64,000 nucleotides of DNA from an uncultured Monoglobus sp. (GTDB lineage: Bacteria > Bacillota > Clostridia > Monoglobales > Monoglobaceae): the NCBI GenBank assembly GCA_947624305.1, contig CANQKC010000011.1:1-64000 (forward strand). The letters run 5' to 3'. Shown piece by piece: positions 7,863 through 15,832 of this stretch (within the stretch, counting starts at the first letter, position 1; each line of letters begins with the position of its first letter). The position numbers were made by a program, and so were the translations under genes. The notes beneath the pieces were generated by a model. That model searched no databases. It saw nothing but the letters and a program-made list of their open reading frames with translations, and was not told where the DNA came from.

Positions 7863-9503
7863 ATGGATAATAAAAGCGTAATTAAAACAATCGGCGGCAA
7901 TGATTTAAAGCTTATGATACGTTCCGCCTCGAATAATATTCTGACCCGCGCGGGCGAGGTCAACGATATGAATGTGTTTCCGGTGCCCGACGGCGACACG
8001 GGAACAAACATGAGCCTGACCTTCAGCGCGGCAGCGGAAAGCGTTGTCGGACTTGACGACGACGCGTCCGAGGCGGATATTCTCGAGACCTTGGCGCGGA
8101 CCGCGCTCAGAAACGCGCGCGGCAACTCGGGCGTCATACTGTCGCAGATTTTAAGAGGAATAAAGGTCGGCCTTGGCGGAACCGACAGCATAGACGTTTC
8201 GGCGATAAAGCGCATGGCGTGCTCCGCCAGAGACACCGCCTATCGGGCGGTAATGAAGCCCACCGAGGGCACGATCCTGACCGTGATACGCGAGATGGCG
8301 GAGTTTGCCGAGCAGCGCTTCCCGGAATATGAGGACGTGAGAGAGTTCTTAAAAGCCATATTAAGCGAGGGCGAAAAGAGCCTTGAGCGCACTCCCGATA
8401 TACTCCCGGTGCTCAAACAGGCGGGAGTTGTTGACGCGGGCGGCTGCGGAGTTATAGTCCTGCTCAGCGGCGCGGTGACCGCGCTTGAAACCGGCGAGGC
8501 TGTGGCTCTTGATGAGAGCAAAAAAGCCGAGACGGCGAAGGGAACCGAGGTCGAGGACATTGACACCGCGAATATTAAATACAGCTACTGCACCGAGTTC
8601 ATTATCAACAAGAGCGCGGCGCGCAGCGTGACGCAGTTCAAAGCCTCGATCAAGCCCAAAGGCGACTGCATGCTTGTGATTGACGACGACGAGGTCGTGA
8701 AGGTGCACATTCACACCAATCATCCGGGCTTTGTGATCGAGCAGGCCTTAAAGCTCGGCGAGCTTACCAACCTCAAGATCGACAACATGAAATATCAGCA
8801 TAACGAGATAATCGGCGGCGCCGCGAAGCCCGAGGCGGAACCGCCCAAGAAATACGGCTTTGTGGCGGTCTGCAGCGGAAGCGGCATGAACGAGCTGTTC
8901 GAGAGCTTAAACTGCGACGTTATTGTGCAGGGCGGCCAGACAATGAACCCAAGCACCCAGGAGCTGCTTGACGCGGCCGAGACGATCAACGCGGAGAACA
9001 TATTCATTCTGCCAAACAACAAGAACATAATAATGGCCGCGGAGCATGTGGACGGACTGACGGACAAGCGTGTTATCGTTATTCCCACGCGCAACATTCC
9101 GCAGGGAATAACCGCGCTCGCGTCATTTGACGAGGGAAGCTCTCCCGAGGAAAATGAGGTGATCATGGCCGAGACCGCCGAAATGGTCAAGTGCGGCCAG
9201 ATAACCTACGCGGCCCGCGATTCCGAGGCCGACGGTCTTGACATTTCCGAGGGCGACATTATGGGCGTTATCGAGGGCAAGGTAAAGGTGTGCGGCTCGG
9301 ACATGGGCGATGTTTTTGAAAGCACCGCCGCCGAGCTTGTTGACGATGACTGCGGAGTGATCTCGGTGTATTACGGACTTGACGCCGATAAGGACGAGGC
9401 GGAACGTCTCGCGGCGGCGCTTGAGAAAAAATATCCCGATCTTGACGTGAACCTGAACTACGGCGGCCAGAGCGTGTACTTTTATATAATCTCCGCCGAG
9501 TAA
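7863..9503 (+). CDS. fakA: Fatty acid kinase FakA (YloV), DAK2 domain
   Basis: This 546-residue protein has an N-terminal DhaL/DAK2 nucleotide-binding domain with NVFPVPDGDTGTNM and NARGNSGVILSQILRG (about residues 35-105), a middle linker domain, and a C-terminal FakA-specific domain starting at KYGFVAVCSGSGMNELF. FakA phosphorylates exogenous fatty acids presented by DegV-type FakB proteins to give acyl-phosphate for phospholipid synthesis. No fakB is in the window. The Asp23-fakA-recG order is the classic Firmicutes arrangement. Confidence 0.94.
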   Translation: MDNKSVIKTIGGNDLKLMIRSASNNILTRAGEVNDMNVFPVPDGDTGTNMSLTFSAAAESVVGLDDDASEADILETLARTALRNARGNSGVILSQILRGIKVGLGGTDSIDVSAIKRMACSARDTAYRAVMKPTEGTILTVIREMAEFAEQRFPEYEDVREFLKAILSEGEKSLERTPDILPVLKQAGVVDAGGCGVIVLLSGAVTALETGEAVALDESKKAETAKGTEVEDIDTANIKYSYCTEFIINKSAARSVTQFKASIKPKGDCMLVIDDDEVVKVHIHTNHPGFVIEQALKLGELTNLKIDNMKYQHNEIIGGAAKPEAEPPKKYGFVAVCSGSGMNELFESLNCDVIVQGGQTMNPSTQELLDAAETINAENIFILPNNKNIIMAAEHVDGLTDKRVIVIPTRNIPQGITALASFDEGSSPEENEVIMAETAEMVKCGQITYAARDSEADGLDISEGDIMGVIEGKVKVCGSDMGDVFESTAAELVDDDCGVISVYYGLDADKDEAERLAAALEKKYPDLDVNLNYGGQSVYFYIISAE

Positions 9504-9525
9504 AGCATAAAGCACGCAAAATGTT

Positions 9526-11592
9526 ATGAAACTGAACGACAATATTCAATATTTAAAAGGAATAGGTGAAAAACGAGCCGAGTTATTTCATAAACTCGGC
9601 ATTTTCACGTTGGGCGATTTGCTCTATCACCTTCCGCGCGGCTTTGAGGACCGCACCAACACACGAAATATATCCGACCTGATCGACGGCGAGACCGTGT
9701 GCGTCAAGGGCTTTCTGGCATCGGCCCCGCGCAAGTTCCGCGCCCGCCGAGGAGGCGGCTGGGTTGTGCAGACAACGCTGTCTGACGGCACCGGAATAAT
9801 GCGCCTGACATGGTTCAACGCGTCGTATATCGACAAAAGCCTCTCCGACCCGGAGGCTGAATATATGTTCTACGGGAAGGTAGCGTACCGCAATATGGCG
9901 GCGGAAATGATAAATCCCGTGATCGAAAAGCTGGAGGCCGAGGGCGGCGGAGCCAAAAAAATGGGTATGATCGTGCCGATCTATCCGGCCACGGCGGGGC
10001 TTAACCAGCGCGGAATCCGCGACGCGGTAAAGCGGGCGCTTGAGAGCCTCACCGAGAGCATTCCTGAAATTCTGCCCGAGAGCGTGAGGGCGCGCAACGA
10101 TCTTGTCGGGATCAACGAGGCGATAAGGCGCGTCCACGAGCCCGAGGATTTTGACGAGTTCTACAAGGCGCGCCGCCGTCTGGTCTTTGAGGAATTTTTA
10201 AAGCTGCAGCTTGGCGTGTCCACCGTTAAAAGTGTCAAAAAGGCGCGGAAGGCCGCGGTGATAAAAGACGTGAAGTGTATTGCCGAGTTCGCCCGCGGGC
10301 TCAGCTTTGACCTGACCCGCGCCCAGAAAAAAGTGATAAACGAGATCGCCGCCGACTTAAAAAGCGGCGTGCCGATGAACCGCCTTGTGCAGGGCGACGT
10401 GGGCTCGGGAAAGACGATCGTTGCGGCGGCGGCCATGTTCGCCGTGTCCCGCGGCGGCTTTCAGTCGGCCATGATGGCGCCGACCGAGATATTGGCCGAG
10501 CAACATTATAAAACCCTAAAGGCCTGCTTTGACCCGTGGGGAATTAAGGTCGCTTTCCTCAGCGGTGGCCAGACCGCCAAGGAGCGAGCGGCGAATATCG
10601 AGCTTATCGAGAGCGGCGAGGCGGCGGTCACGGTCGGAACTCACGCTGTTATAACCGACAAGGTGAATTTCAAAAACCTTGTTTTGTCGATAACCGACGA
10701 GCAGCACCGCTTCGGCGTCGGCCAGCGCAGCAAGCTCATATCCAAAGGAATGAACGTTCACACGCTGGTAATGACCGCGACGCCCATTCCCAGAACCTTG
10801 TCGCTTGTGATTTACGGTGACCTTGATATCTCGATTATTGACGAGCTCCCGCCGGGAAGAAAGCCGGTCAGGACCCTCGCGCTGACCGAGGCGCAAAGGC
10901 CGAGGATTTATGACTTCGTGCTGCGCGAGCTTAATCGCGGCAGACAGGCGTATTTCGTGTGCGCATTGGTCGAGGACTCTGACACGGTCGAGGCGAAGGC
11001 CGCCTCGGAATATGTGAAAAAGCTGAGCCGCGGGGTGCTCGCGGGCAGATCGGTCGGCCTGCTCCACGGCAGAATGAAAACGAGCGAGAAAGAGGACGTG
11101 ATGCGCCGCTTCGCCGACGGCGAGATCGAGGCGCTCGTGGCGACCACGGTCATCGAGGTCGGGGTCGATGTGCCGAACGCGACGATCATGGTTATCGAGA
11201 ACGCCGAGCGTTTCGGCCTCTCGCAGCTTCATCAGCTTCGCGGCCGCGTGGGCCGCGGCGCCGATCAGGCGTACTGCGTGATGTTCGGCAACACCAAAAG
11301 CGGCGTTGCCAAGGAGCGCATGCAGGTCATGTGCGAGACAAACGACGGCTTTAAGATCTCGGAAAAGGATCTTGAGATCCGCGGCCCGGGCGAGTTCTTC
11401 GGCACGCGCCAGCACGGCCTGCCCGAAATGAAAATAGGCAACTTTTTCACGGATATGGAGATATTAAAAGAGACCCAAAGCGAGGCCGCCAAAATCCTAA
11501 AAAGCGACCCGTTCCTCTCCGCCCCCGAACACAAGCTTCTTCTTGACAGCATAACAAAAACCTTCGCCAAAGCCGGCGATATATTAAATTAA
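9526..11592 (+). CDS. recG: ATP-dependent DNA helicase RecG
   Basis: This 688-residue superfamily 2 helicase has an N-terminal wedge/OB domain (about residues 1-230) with LKGIGEKRAELFHKLGI. The helicase motifs follow: I (QGDVGSGKTIVAAAAM), II (ITDEQHRFGVGQRSK), III (MTATPIPRTLSL), V (VATTVIEVGVDVPNATIM) and VI (LHQLRGRVGRG). RecG remodels stalled forks and Holliday junctions. The length is normal. It lies 22 bp after fakA with no convincing SD, so it is probably expressed by read-through from the fakA transcript. Confidence 0.97.
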   Translation: MKLNDNIQYLKGIGEKRAELFHKLGIFTLGDLLYHLPRGFEDRTNTRNISDLIDGETVCVKGFLASAPRKFRARRGGGWVVQTTLSDGTGIMRLTWFNASYIDKSLSDPEAEYMFYGKVAYRNMAAEMINPVIEKLEAEGGGAKKMGMIVPIYPATAGLNQRGIRDAVKRALESLTESIPEILPESVRARNDLVGINEAIRRVHEPEDFDEFYKARRRLVFEEFLKLQLGVSTVKSVKKARKAAVIKDVKCIAEFARGLSFDLTRAQKKVINEIAADLKSGVPMNRLVQGDVGSGKTIVAAAAMFAVSRGGFQSAMMAPTEILAEQHYKTLKACFDPWGIKVAFLSGGQTAKERAANIELIESGEAAVTVGTHAVITDKVNFKNLVLSITDEQHRFGVGQRSKLISKGMNVHTLVMTATPIPRTLSLVIYGDLDISIIDELPPGRKPVRTLALTEAQRPRIYDFVLRELNRGRQAYFVCALVEDSDTVEAKAASEYVKKLSRGVLAGRSVGLLHGRMKTSEKEDVMRRFADGEIEALVATTVIEVGVDVPNATIMVIENAERFGLSQLHQLRGRVGRGADQAYCVMFGNTKSGVAKERMQVMCETNDGFKISEKDLEIRGPGEFFGTRQHGLPEMKIGNFFTDMEILKETQSEAAKILKSDPFLSAPEHKLLLDSITKTFAKAGDILN

Positions 11593-11617
11593 AAAACAGC
11601 GGGAAACCGCTGTTTTT
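11592..11617. terminator. Bidirectional terminator between recG and hicB
   Basis: AAAAACAGCGG and CCGCTGTTTTT form a perfect stem around a GAAA loop, with T-runs on both strands. It can end recG (+) and the converging HicB gene (-). Confidence 0.85.
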
Positions 11618-11621
11618 CAGA

Positions 11622-12041
11622 TTATTGACGTATTTTTTGCTTTAAGGCCTCCTGAAGGACTTGCGAAAAGTTTATATTCATTTCAAGCGCCGCGGTGTTG
11701 AGCCACGCCGGAATGGTCAATGTTTTCTTAACGGATTTTTCAAAGTGGTTTTTTGCGTATTCGTCAACGTCAACCGATACAGGGCAAACAAATAATTCGT
11801 TCGGTTTCGCGTCGAGTTCGGCGGCTATATCGGCCGCGTTTATGGATTTTATGTCGGACGGCTCGGGGATCGTCTCGCCATCAAGCTTCAAAGTGTAAAT
11901 ATATCCCGCGAGGCAGTCAACGGCCATATTCATTGCCTCTTCAAATGTTTCGCCGCAGGTGGCTGTTCCCTCAAGATCCGGAAAAACAACGGAGTAGCCT
12001 TCAGGTTCCTTAAAAAAGCATGCCGGATAAATTGATAGCAT
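11622..12041 (-). CDS. HicB-family antitoxin/regulator, apparently orphan
   Basis: This 139-residue protein has an N-terminal HicB fold (residues 1-65: YPACFFKEPEGYSVVFPDLE, GTATCGETFEEAMNMAVDCL). Its C-terminus reads as a DNA-binding helix module (KKTLTIPAWLNTAALEMNIN, then FSQVLQEALKQKI), as in HicB antitoxins with a ribbon-helix-helix tail. The ATG at 12041 has AAGGAG eight bases upstream; a GTG at 12050 sits on the SD and is rejected. No HicA toxin (about 60-80 residues with a dsRBD-like fold) is visible on either side. The promoter region carries palindromes that fit self-regulation. Confidence 0.85.
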   Translation of the reverse strand: MLSIYPACFFKEPEGYSVVFPDLEGTATCGETFEEAMNMAVDCLAGYIYTLKLDGETIPEPSDIKSINAADIAAELDAKPNELFVCPVSVDVDEYAKNHFEKSVKKTLTIPAWLNTAALEMNINFSQVLQEALKQKIRQ

Positions 12042-12062
12042 AATTAACACTCCTTTTTATTT

Positions 12063-12091
12063 ATTATACAATACAATACGTATTATGTCAA
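12063..12091 (-). promoter_or_regulatory. Promoter of the hicB-like gene
   Basis: On the minus strand TTGACA (12091-12086), a 17-bp spacer and TATAAT (12068-12063) form a perfect vegetative promoter. Confidence 0.85.
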
Positions 12092-12099
12092 TACGTATT
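12075..12099. promoter_or_regulatory. Twin operator palindromes at the hicB promoter
   Basis: AATACGTATT occurs twice, at 12075-12084 and 12090-12099. Each copy is a perfect 10-bp palindrome, with centres 15 bp apart, lying on the -35 box and spacer of the hicB-like promoter. This is the expected arrangement for autorepression by a ribbon-helix-helix protein; the binding protein is inferred. Confidence 0.6.
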
Positions 12100-12131
12100 G
12101 ATATAAGATGTTTAAAAATTGTAAAATTCTA

Positions 12132-12160
12132 TTGAAATTATTTTATAATTATGGTAGAAT
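12132..12160 (+). promoter_or_regulatory. Promoter of the first antitoxin-toxin pair
   Basis: TTGAAA (12132-12137), 17 bp, TAGAAT (12155-12160), ending 31 bp before the antitoxin start. Confidence 0.65.
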
Positions 12161-12191
12161 AATTTATAATAAAATCAAAGGAGTGATTTTT

Positions 12192-12455
12192 GTGATTATT
12201 AAGTCGTCTACGGCGCTGAGAAATGATTATTCGAGTATATCGAACCTGGCAAACGAGAGCAGTGAGCCGATTTATATCACCAAAAACGGCGACGGCGATA
12301 TTGTTGTTATGGGAATTGACGCTTTTGAGAGGCGGGAGCAGGTGTATAAGTTAAAGCTAAAGCTTGCGGAGGCGGAGCTTTCGCGGCTCAGAGGCGAGCC
12401 GACCATATCTTTGGAGGAAGCAAGGGCGCGTCTTGCGGAAAAATACAATGTGTGA
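12192..12455 (+). CDS. Phd/YefM-type antitoxin
   Basis: This 87-residue protein matches Phd/YefM antitoxins: an N-terminal DNA-binding half (STALRNDYSSISNLANESSE, PIYITKNGDGDIVVMGIDAF, ERREQVYKLK) and a charged C-terminal toxin-wrapping half. It starts at GTG 12192 with AAAGGAG eight bases upstream; a longer frame upstream overlaps the promoter. The toxin gene overlaps its stop by 8 nt. It is clearly paralogous to the antitoxin at 41486 (shared S-A-(I/L)-R-(N/D)-(D/N)-Y start and GDGD(I/L)VVM-type core). Confidence 0.88.
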   Translation: MIIKSSTALRNDYSSISNLANESSEPIYITKNGDGDIVVMGIDAFERREQVYKLKLKLAEAELSRLRGEPTISLEEARARLAEKYNV

Positions 12456-12771
12456 GATAAAAATACTGAAAACCGCATGGAACGATATTGAGAGAATAGC
12501 GGATCTTCATATGGCGCTGTCCGGCCCGAATTCCGCTCGGACTGTTACAGACGGGATTTTAAACAGCATAGAAAAGTTAAGAGAATTTCCGTCAGGGTTT
12601 CCGACGGTGCCGGAAGATGAAATGTCGGAGGCCGGATACAGGATGGTTATATATAAGCAGTATTTGTCAATTTACAGAATAATTGATGATATTGTTTACA
12701 TATATCGGGTTGTGGACGGCAGAAAAAACTATCCGAAGCTGTTTCGGGGATTTTCAGAGGAGGAAAGATGA
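12448..12771 (+). CDS. RelE/ParE-superfamily toxin
   Basis: This 107-residue protein has the RelE/ParE fold pattern: KTAWNDIERIADLHMALSGP N-terminal helices, then a beta sheet with GYRMVIYKQYLSIYRIIDDI and the YIYRVVDGRKNY ending. Family members either cut ribosomal mRNA (RelE) or poison gyrase (ParE); the sequence alone does not say which. It begins eight bases inside the antitoxin gene, as expected for a coupled type II pair, and its own stop overlaps the next gene (ATGA). Confidence 0.88.
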   Translation: MCEIKILKTAWNDIERIADLHMALSGPNSARTVTDGILNSIEKLREFPSGFPTVPEDEMSEAGYRMVIYKQYLSIYRIIDDIVYIYRVVDGRKNYPKLFRGFSEEER

Positions 12772-13433
12772 GCAGAGTTGAGATTATAAAACGTTATATT
12801 TTGCTGATTATCGGGCTGTTTCTGGCGGCTTTGGGAGTGGCGTTCACTCGGCACGGCGAATTGGGCGTTTCGCCTATCTCGTCGGTGCCGAACGTGCTCA
12901 GCTATAAGTTCACGTTTTTCACCATGGGCACATGGCTGATCATCTGGAACTGCGTTCTGATCGTGGGCCAGATAGTCATTCTCAGGCGGAACTTCAAGCC
13001 GATCGAGCTTTTGCAGGTGCCGCTCTCGTTTTTGTTCGGATATTTTACCGACTTCGGTCTGTGGTGCGTGTCGTATATCCCCGCCGAGGCTTACCCGATG
13101 CGGCTGCTTATGGTGGTGATCGGCGTGGCGGTTCTGGGGCTCGGCATCTCGCTGGCGTTTATCGCGGGCGTTATCATGAACTCGGGCGAGGCATTCGTCA
13201 AGGCGGTTGCCGATGTGACCGGCTTTGAGTTCGGAAACGTCAAGATAGGGTTTGACATATTCTGCGTGCTGAGCGCGGTGGCGCTGTCGCTTATATTTTT
13301 CGATTTCAGAATTGTCGGCGCGCGCGAGGGCACGGTGATTTCCGCCCTGTTCACGGGGGTCATGGTCAAGTTCTTTAACAAAAGACTGAAAGGCCCGCTG
13401 CAAAACATGCTTACGGGAGGAAATTCCGAATAA
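12768..13433 (+). CDS. YczE/YitT-like integral membrane protein
   Basis: This 221-residue protein has about five membrane helices (residues 8-30, 48-75, 80-100, 108-135 and 155-175). It shows the YczE-type features: an RHGELGVSPISSVPNVLS loop after helix 1 and GISLAFIAGVIMNSGEAFVK in the middle. No enzymatic motif is visible and the function of this family is unknown. The start codon overlaps the toxin stop, so it is translated with the toxin-antitoxin pair. This is unusual and may reflect chance insertion of the pair upstream. Confidence 0.82.
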   Translation: MSRVEIIKRYILLIIGLFLAALGVAFTRHGELGVSPISSVPNVLSYKFTFFTMGTWLIIWNCVLIVGQIVILRRNFKPIELLQVPLSFLFGYFTDFGLWCVSYIPAEAYPMRLLMVVIGVAVLGLGISLAFIAGVIMNSGEAFVKAVADVTGFEFGNVKIGFDIFCVLSAVALSLIFFDFRIVGAREGTVISALFTGVMVKFFNKRLKGPLQNMLTGGNSE

Positions 13434-13475
13434 GCGTCACGATCTTCGCGGGAACGCTGCGTTACATATTTTAAA

Positions 13476-15068
13476 TCAGTCCGAATGGTTGATGACAAGC
13501 ACGTCGTCAAGGCGTATAACGGTGTCGCCGTTGGGAATGAGTATCCTGCCGCCTCGGTTTATCATGATTATAAGGCGGTCGTCGGTGTTGGGCAGCTTGC
13601 GGATGGGCTTATCTATCCACTTGCTGCCTTCTCTTATTGTCTTTTCAGAAAGGCGTATGCCCTCAATGTCTCCGGGCGATTTGGCGCTGAGAACCACATA
13701 ATCTCCGGGCTCGACGCGGGTCGAGCCGTTTGGAACAATGCGTTCGTCTCCGCGCTCGATCAGCACCAGAATGGTTTCGGGCGGGTTGACTATGTCCTTG
13801 ACTTCTCTGCCTGTCCACGGGTGCTCCTCGGTCATTTTAAATCGGATAAACTGGACCGGGACCTCGTCTGAATAATCGCTGAAGGTTTTCATAACGTCCT
13901 CGTTCTCGTCGATCATGTTAAGCTTTTTGGCGAGAGGTGCCAAAAGGCCGCCCTGAATTAAGATCGAGAACAGGACAACGCAGAAAACTATGTGAAAAAC
14001 ATCGTATGTGCTGTTGCTCAGCATCACCATTACCGCGAACACGATCGACGCCGCGCCGCGCAGACCCGACCACGAGACCGTAAGCATCTGGTTGAGCTTG
14101 CTCTTAAACGGGGCCAGCAGCGCGAAAACGGCTGCGGGCCTCGCGATAAACGTCATAAACAGCGCTATCGCTATCGAGACGGGGAGCACCTGCGGTATTC
14201 TCGACGGGTGCGAGACAAGGCCGAGCAGGAAAAATATGCACATCTGCATAATGCTTGTTATGCCGTCAAAGAACGGCACGAGGCTGCGCTTGTTTTTTAT
14301 GCCCGCGCTGCCGAGCACTATGCCGACAATGTAGGCCGACAGAAATCCGTTGCCGTGAACGATCTCGGGCAGAGCGAACGAGAGGATAACCACTGCGAAC
14401 ATAAACACGTTGTCAAATCCGGGCGCGCTGAACTTCGTTCGGCGGAGCACCCACAAGGATGCCAGGGCGATGATAATTCCCGCCATGCCGCCGTAAAACA
14501 ATTGGGCGAAAATCGTGTAAAGCACGGTTCCCGCGCTGCCGCCGCCAGCCTTGACCGAAAGCAGAACGGCTGTCAGCATATAGGCGAAGGGATCGTTGCT
14601 GCCGCTCTCTATCTCAAGCAGCGACGCTGTGTTGTATTTAAGGTTGAGCCGCTTTGAGCGCAGCACAGAAAATACGGACGCCGCGTCGGTTGAACTGATC
14701 ACGGCGCCGATAAGCAGCGCGTCAATGACCGGCATATGAAGCGCGATCATGCAGAACAGACCCACAAGTCCGCACGTCATAATAACACCTACCGACGACA
14801 GCAGTACAGCTCGGACCGCGATAGGCTTTGCCGCTTCAAGGTTGGTTCCGAAACCGCCGTAAAACATAATAAACGCTAAGGCGGTGCTGCATAATTCCTC
14901 GGCAAATTCATAATTTTCAAAATGGATTTTAATTAGACCGTCGCTGCTGAACAGCATTCCGAGAGCTATAAAAGCCAGCAGTGCGGGGACGCCTAACCTT
15001 CCCGAAAGTCTGTGCAGGAAGATACTGGCGAACAGAACGATCGCCGCGAGCAAAAGATATGTATACAT
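13476..15068 (-). CDS. Potassium/proton antiporter, CvrA/NhaP2 type (CPA1) with TrkA-C domains
   Basis: This 530-residue protein has twelve or so membrane helices in residues 1-385, with the antiporter motifs STDAASVFSVL and LEIESGSNDPFAYML. Two cytoplasmic RCK-C (TrkA_C) repeats follow at about 400-465 and 470-530, each ending IVPNGSTRVEPGDYVV or LIPNGDTVIRLDDVL. It should exchange K+ (or Na+) for protons and sense a ligand through the RCK domains. It has its own promoter and stands alone. Exact ion choice cannot be read from the sequence. Confidence 0.93.
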   Translation of the reverse strand: MYTYLLLAAIVLFASIFLHRLSGRLGVPALLAFIALGMLFSSDGLIKIHFENYEFAEELCSTALAFIMFYGGFGTNLEAAKPIAVRAVLLSSVGVIMTCGLVGLFCMIALHMPVIDALLIGAVISSTDAASVFSVLRSKRLNLKYNTASLLEIESGSNDPFAYMLTAVLLSVKAGGGSAGTVLYTIFAQLFYGGMAGIIIALASLWVLRRTKFSAPGFDNVFMFAVVILSFALPEIVHGNGFLSAYIVGIVLGSAGIKNKRSLVPFFDGITSIMQMCIFFLLGLVSHPSRIPQVLPVSIAIALFMTFIARPAAVFALLAPFKSKLNQMLTVSWSGLRGAASIVFAVMVMLSNSTYDVFHIVFCVVLFSILIQGGLLAPLAKKLNMIDENEDVMKTFSDYSDEVPVQFIRFKMTEEHPWTGREVKDIVNPPETILVLIERGDERIVPNGSTRVEPGDYVVLSAKSPGDIEGIRLSEKTIREGSKWIDKPIRKLPNTDDRLIIMINRGGRILIPNGDTVIRLDDVLVINHSD

Positions 15069-15100
15069 AAATGTCTCCGTTTCTTTAATTCATTACTTAT

Positions 15101-15129
15101 ATAATATCATATTTTTGCCTTCGGGTCAA
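15101..15129 (-). promoter_or_regulatory. Promoter of the antiporter gene
   Basis: On the minus strand TTGACC (15129-15124), 17 bp, TATTAT (15106-15101), 33 bp before the start codon. Confidence 0.7.
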
Positions 15130-15147
15130 TCGCGTATTTGGTCGGAT

Positions 15148-15489
15148 TTACAAAATATATTCAAGAATACTCGGAAGAACCGCGTCTTTGGCTAACATTC
15201 TCATTTTAATGACGCATTCCGAAAGAGTCGAAAATTTTTTATGGACATATTTTCTGTCGATAATTTTTTGTCGGCTGTCGCGCATTACGGCGCATATTCC
15301 GAATGGAACGTCTTGGTCGTCACCGGCGATCAGATTATATTCGACAGTCATTGTTTCGTTGTTTTCCGTGATGAATTCGTATCTGCATCTCAAAAAGCCT
15401 TCTGTTACACAATTCTTTGATTTGCATTTCTCGGGAAGCTCTACGTCCCGTGAAATAATGTCAAACGTCTGTCTGCAATTGTAAACCAT
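15148..15489 (-). CDS. Small protein of unknown function
   Basis: I do not recognise this 113-residue protein with certainty. It lacks signal peptide and membrane segments, is rich in charged residues and has a patterned core (MTVEYNLIAGDDQDVPFGIC). The centre resembles small uncharacterised clostridial proteins of the DUF6514 kind, but I cannot confirm that. It has a good promoter, an AAAGGAG site ten bases before the ATG and normal codon structure, so it is very likely a real gene. It is transcribed alone. Confidence 0.72.
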   Translation of the reverse strand: MVYNCRQTFDIISRDVELPEKCKSKNCVTEGFLRCRYEFITENNETMTVEYNLIAGDDQDVPFGICAVMRDSRQKIIDRKYVHKKFSTLSECVIKMRMLAKDAVLPSILEYIL

Positions 15490-15528
15490 AACCGGACATC
15501 TCCTTTGTCAATTTTTTTAATCATAGAT

Positions 15529-15557
15529 AATTTAATATTTCATAACCGCGTTGTCAA
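15529..15557 (-). promoter_or_regulatory. Promoter of the small protein gene
   Basis: On the minus strand TTGACA (15557-15552), 17 bp, TAAATT (15534-15529), 40 bp before the start codon at 15489. Confidence 0.7.
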
Positions 15558-15574
15558 GAAAACTTCTGTAACAT

Positions 15575-15614
15575 AAAAAAATCGGCTAAAATCCGCGAGG
15601 ATACGCGGATTTTA
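15575..15614 (-). terminator. Terminator downstream of the MATE gene
   Basis: TAAAATCCGCG and CGCGGATTTTA pair across a 6-nt loop (15587-15614). On the minus strand the hairpin is followed by GCCGA and then T7. It lies about 220 bp past the MATE stop codon. Confidence 0.65.
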
Positions 15615-15832
15615 AATATGCCGACAAAATTTGAGTAATTTTTTTGTTACAATTCGCTTTTTCTTATAATACGTTTTGAGCCGAATTTAAAAATTCAATA
15701 AATTTTTTGATGTTATATTGAATAAAATTTTTTGCTATTTCAAATAATTGTAATATTATTTTAACAAAGCAATGAGTTTAAAACAAAAAACGCTTAGTCC
15801 TGTCCGAGTCAAAGCTGTTGCTGCGCGCCGAT

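Larger units (their letters stand above)
15490..15832. other. AT-rich intergenic region
   Basis: About 340 bp without a gene. It holds the promoter of the small protein at 15148 (minus) and a strong hairpin ending in T7 on the minus strand. Beyond about 15620 it is plain AT-rich sequence in which I see no aptamer or reading frame. Confidence 0.7.

Noticed and set aside
11593-12191. hicA toxin gene as partner of the hicB-like gene
   Set aside because: No frame of about 60-80 codons with HicA features was found on either side; the neighbours are recG and a Phd/YefM antitoxin.
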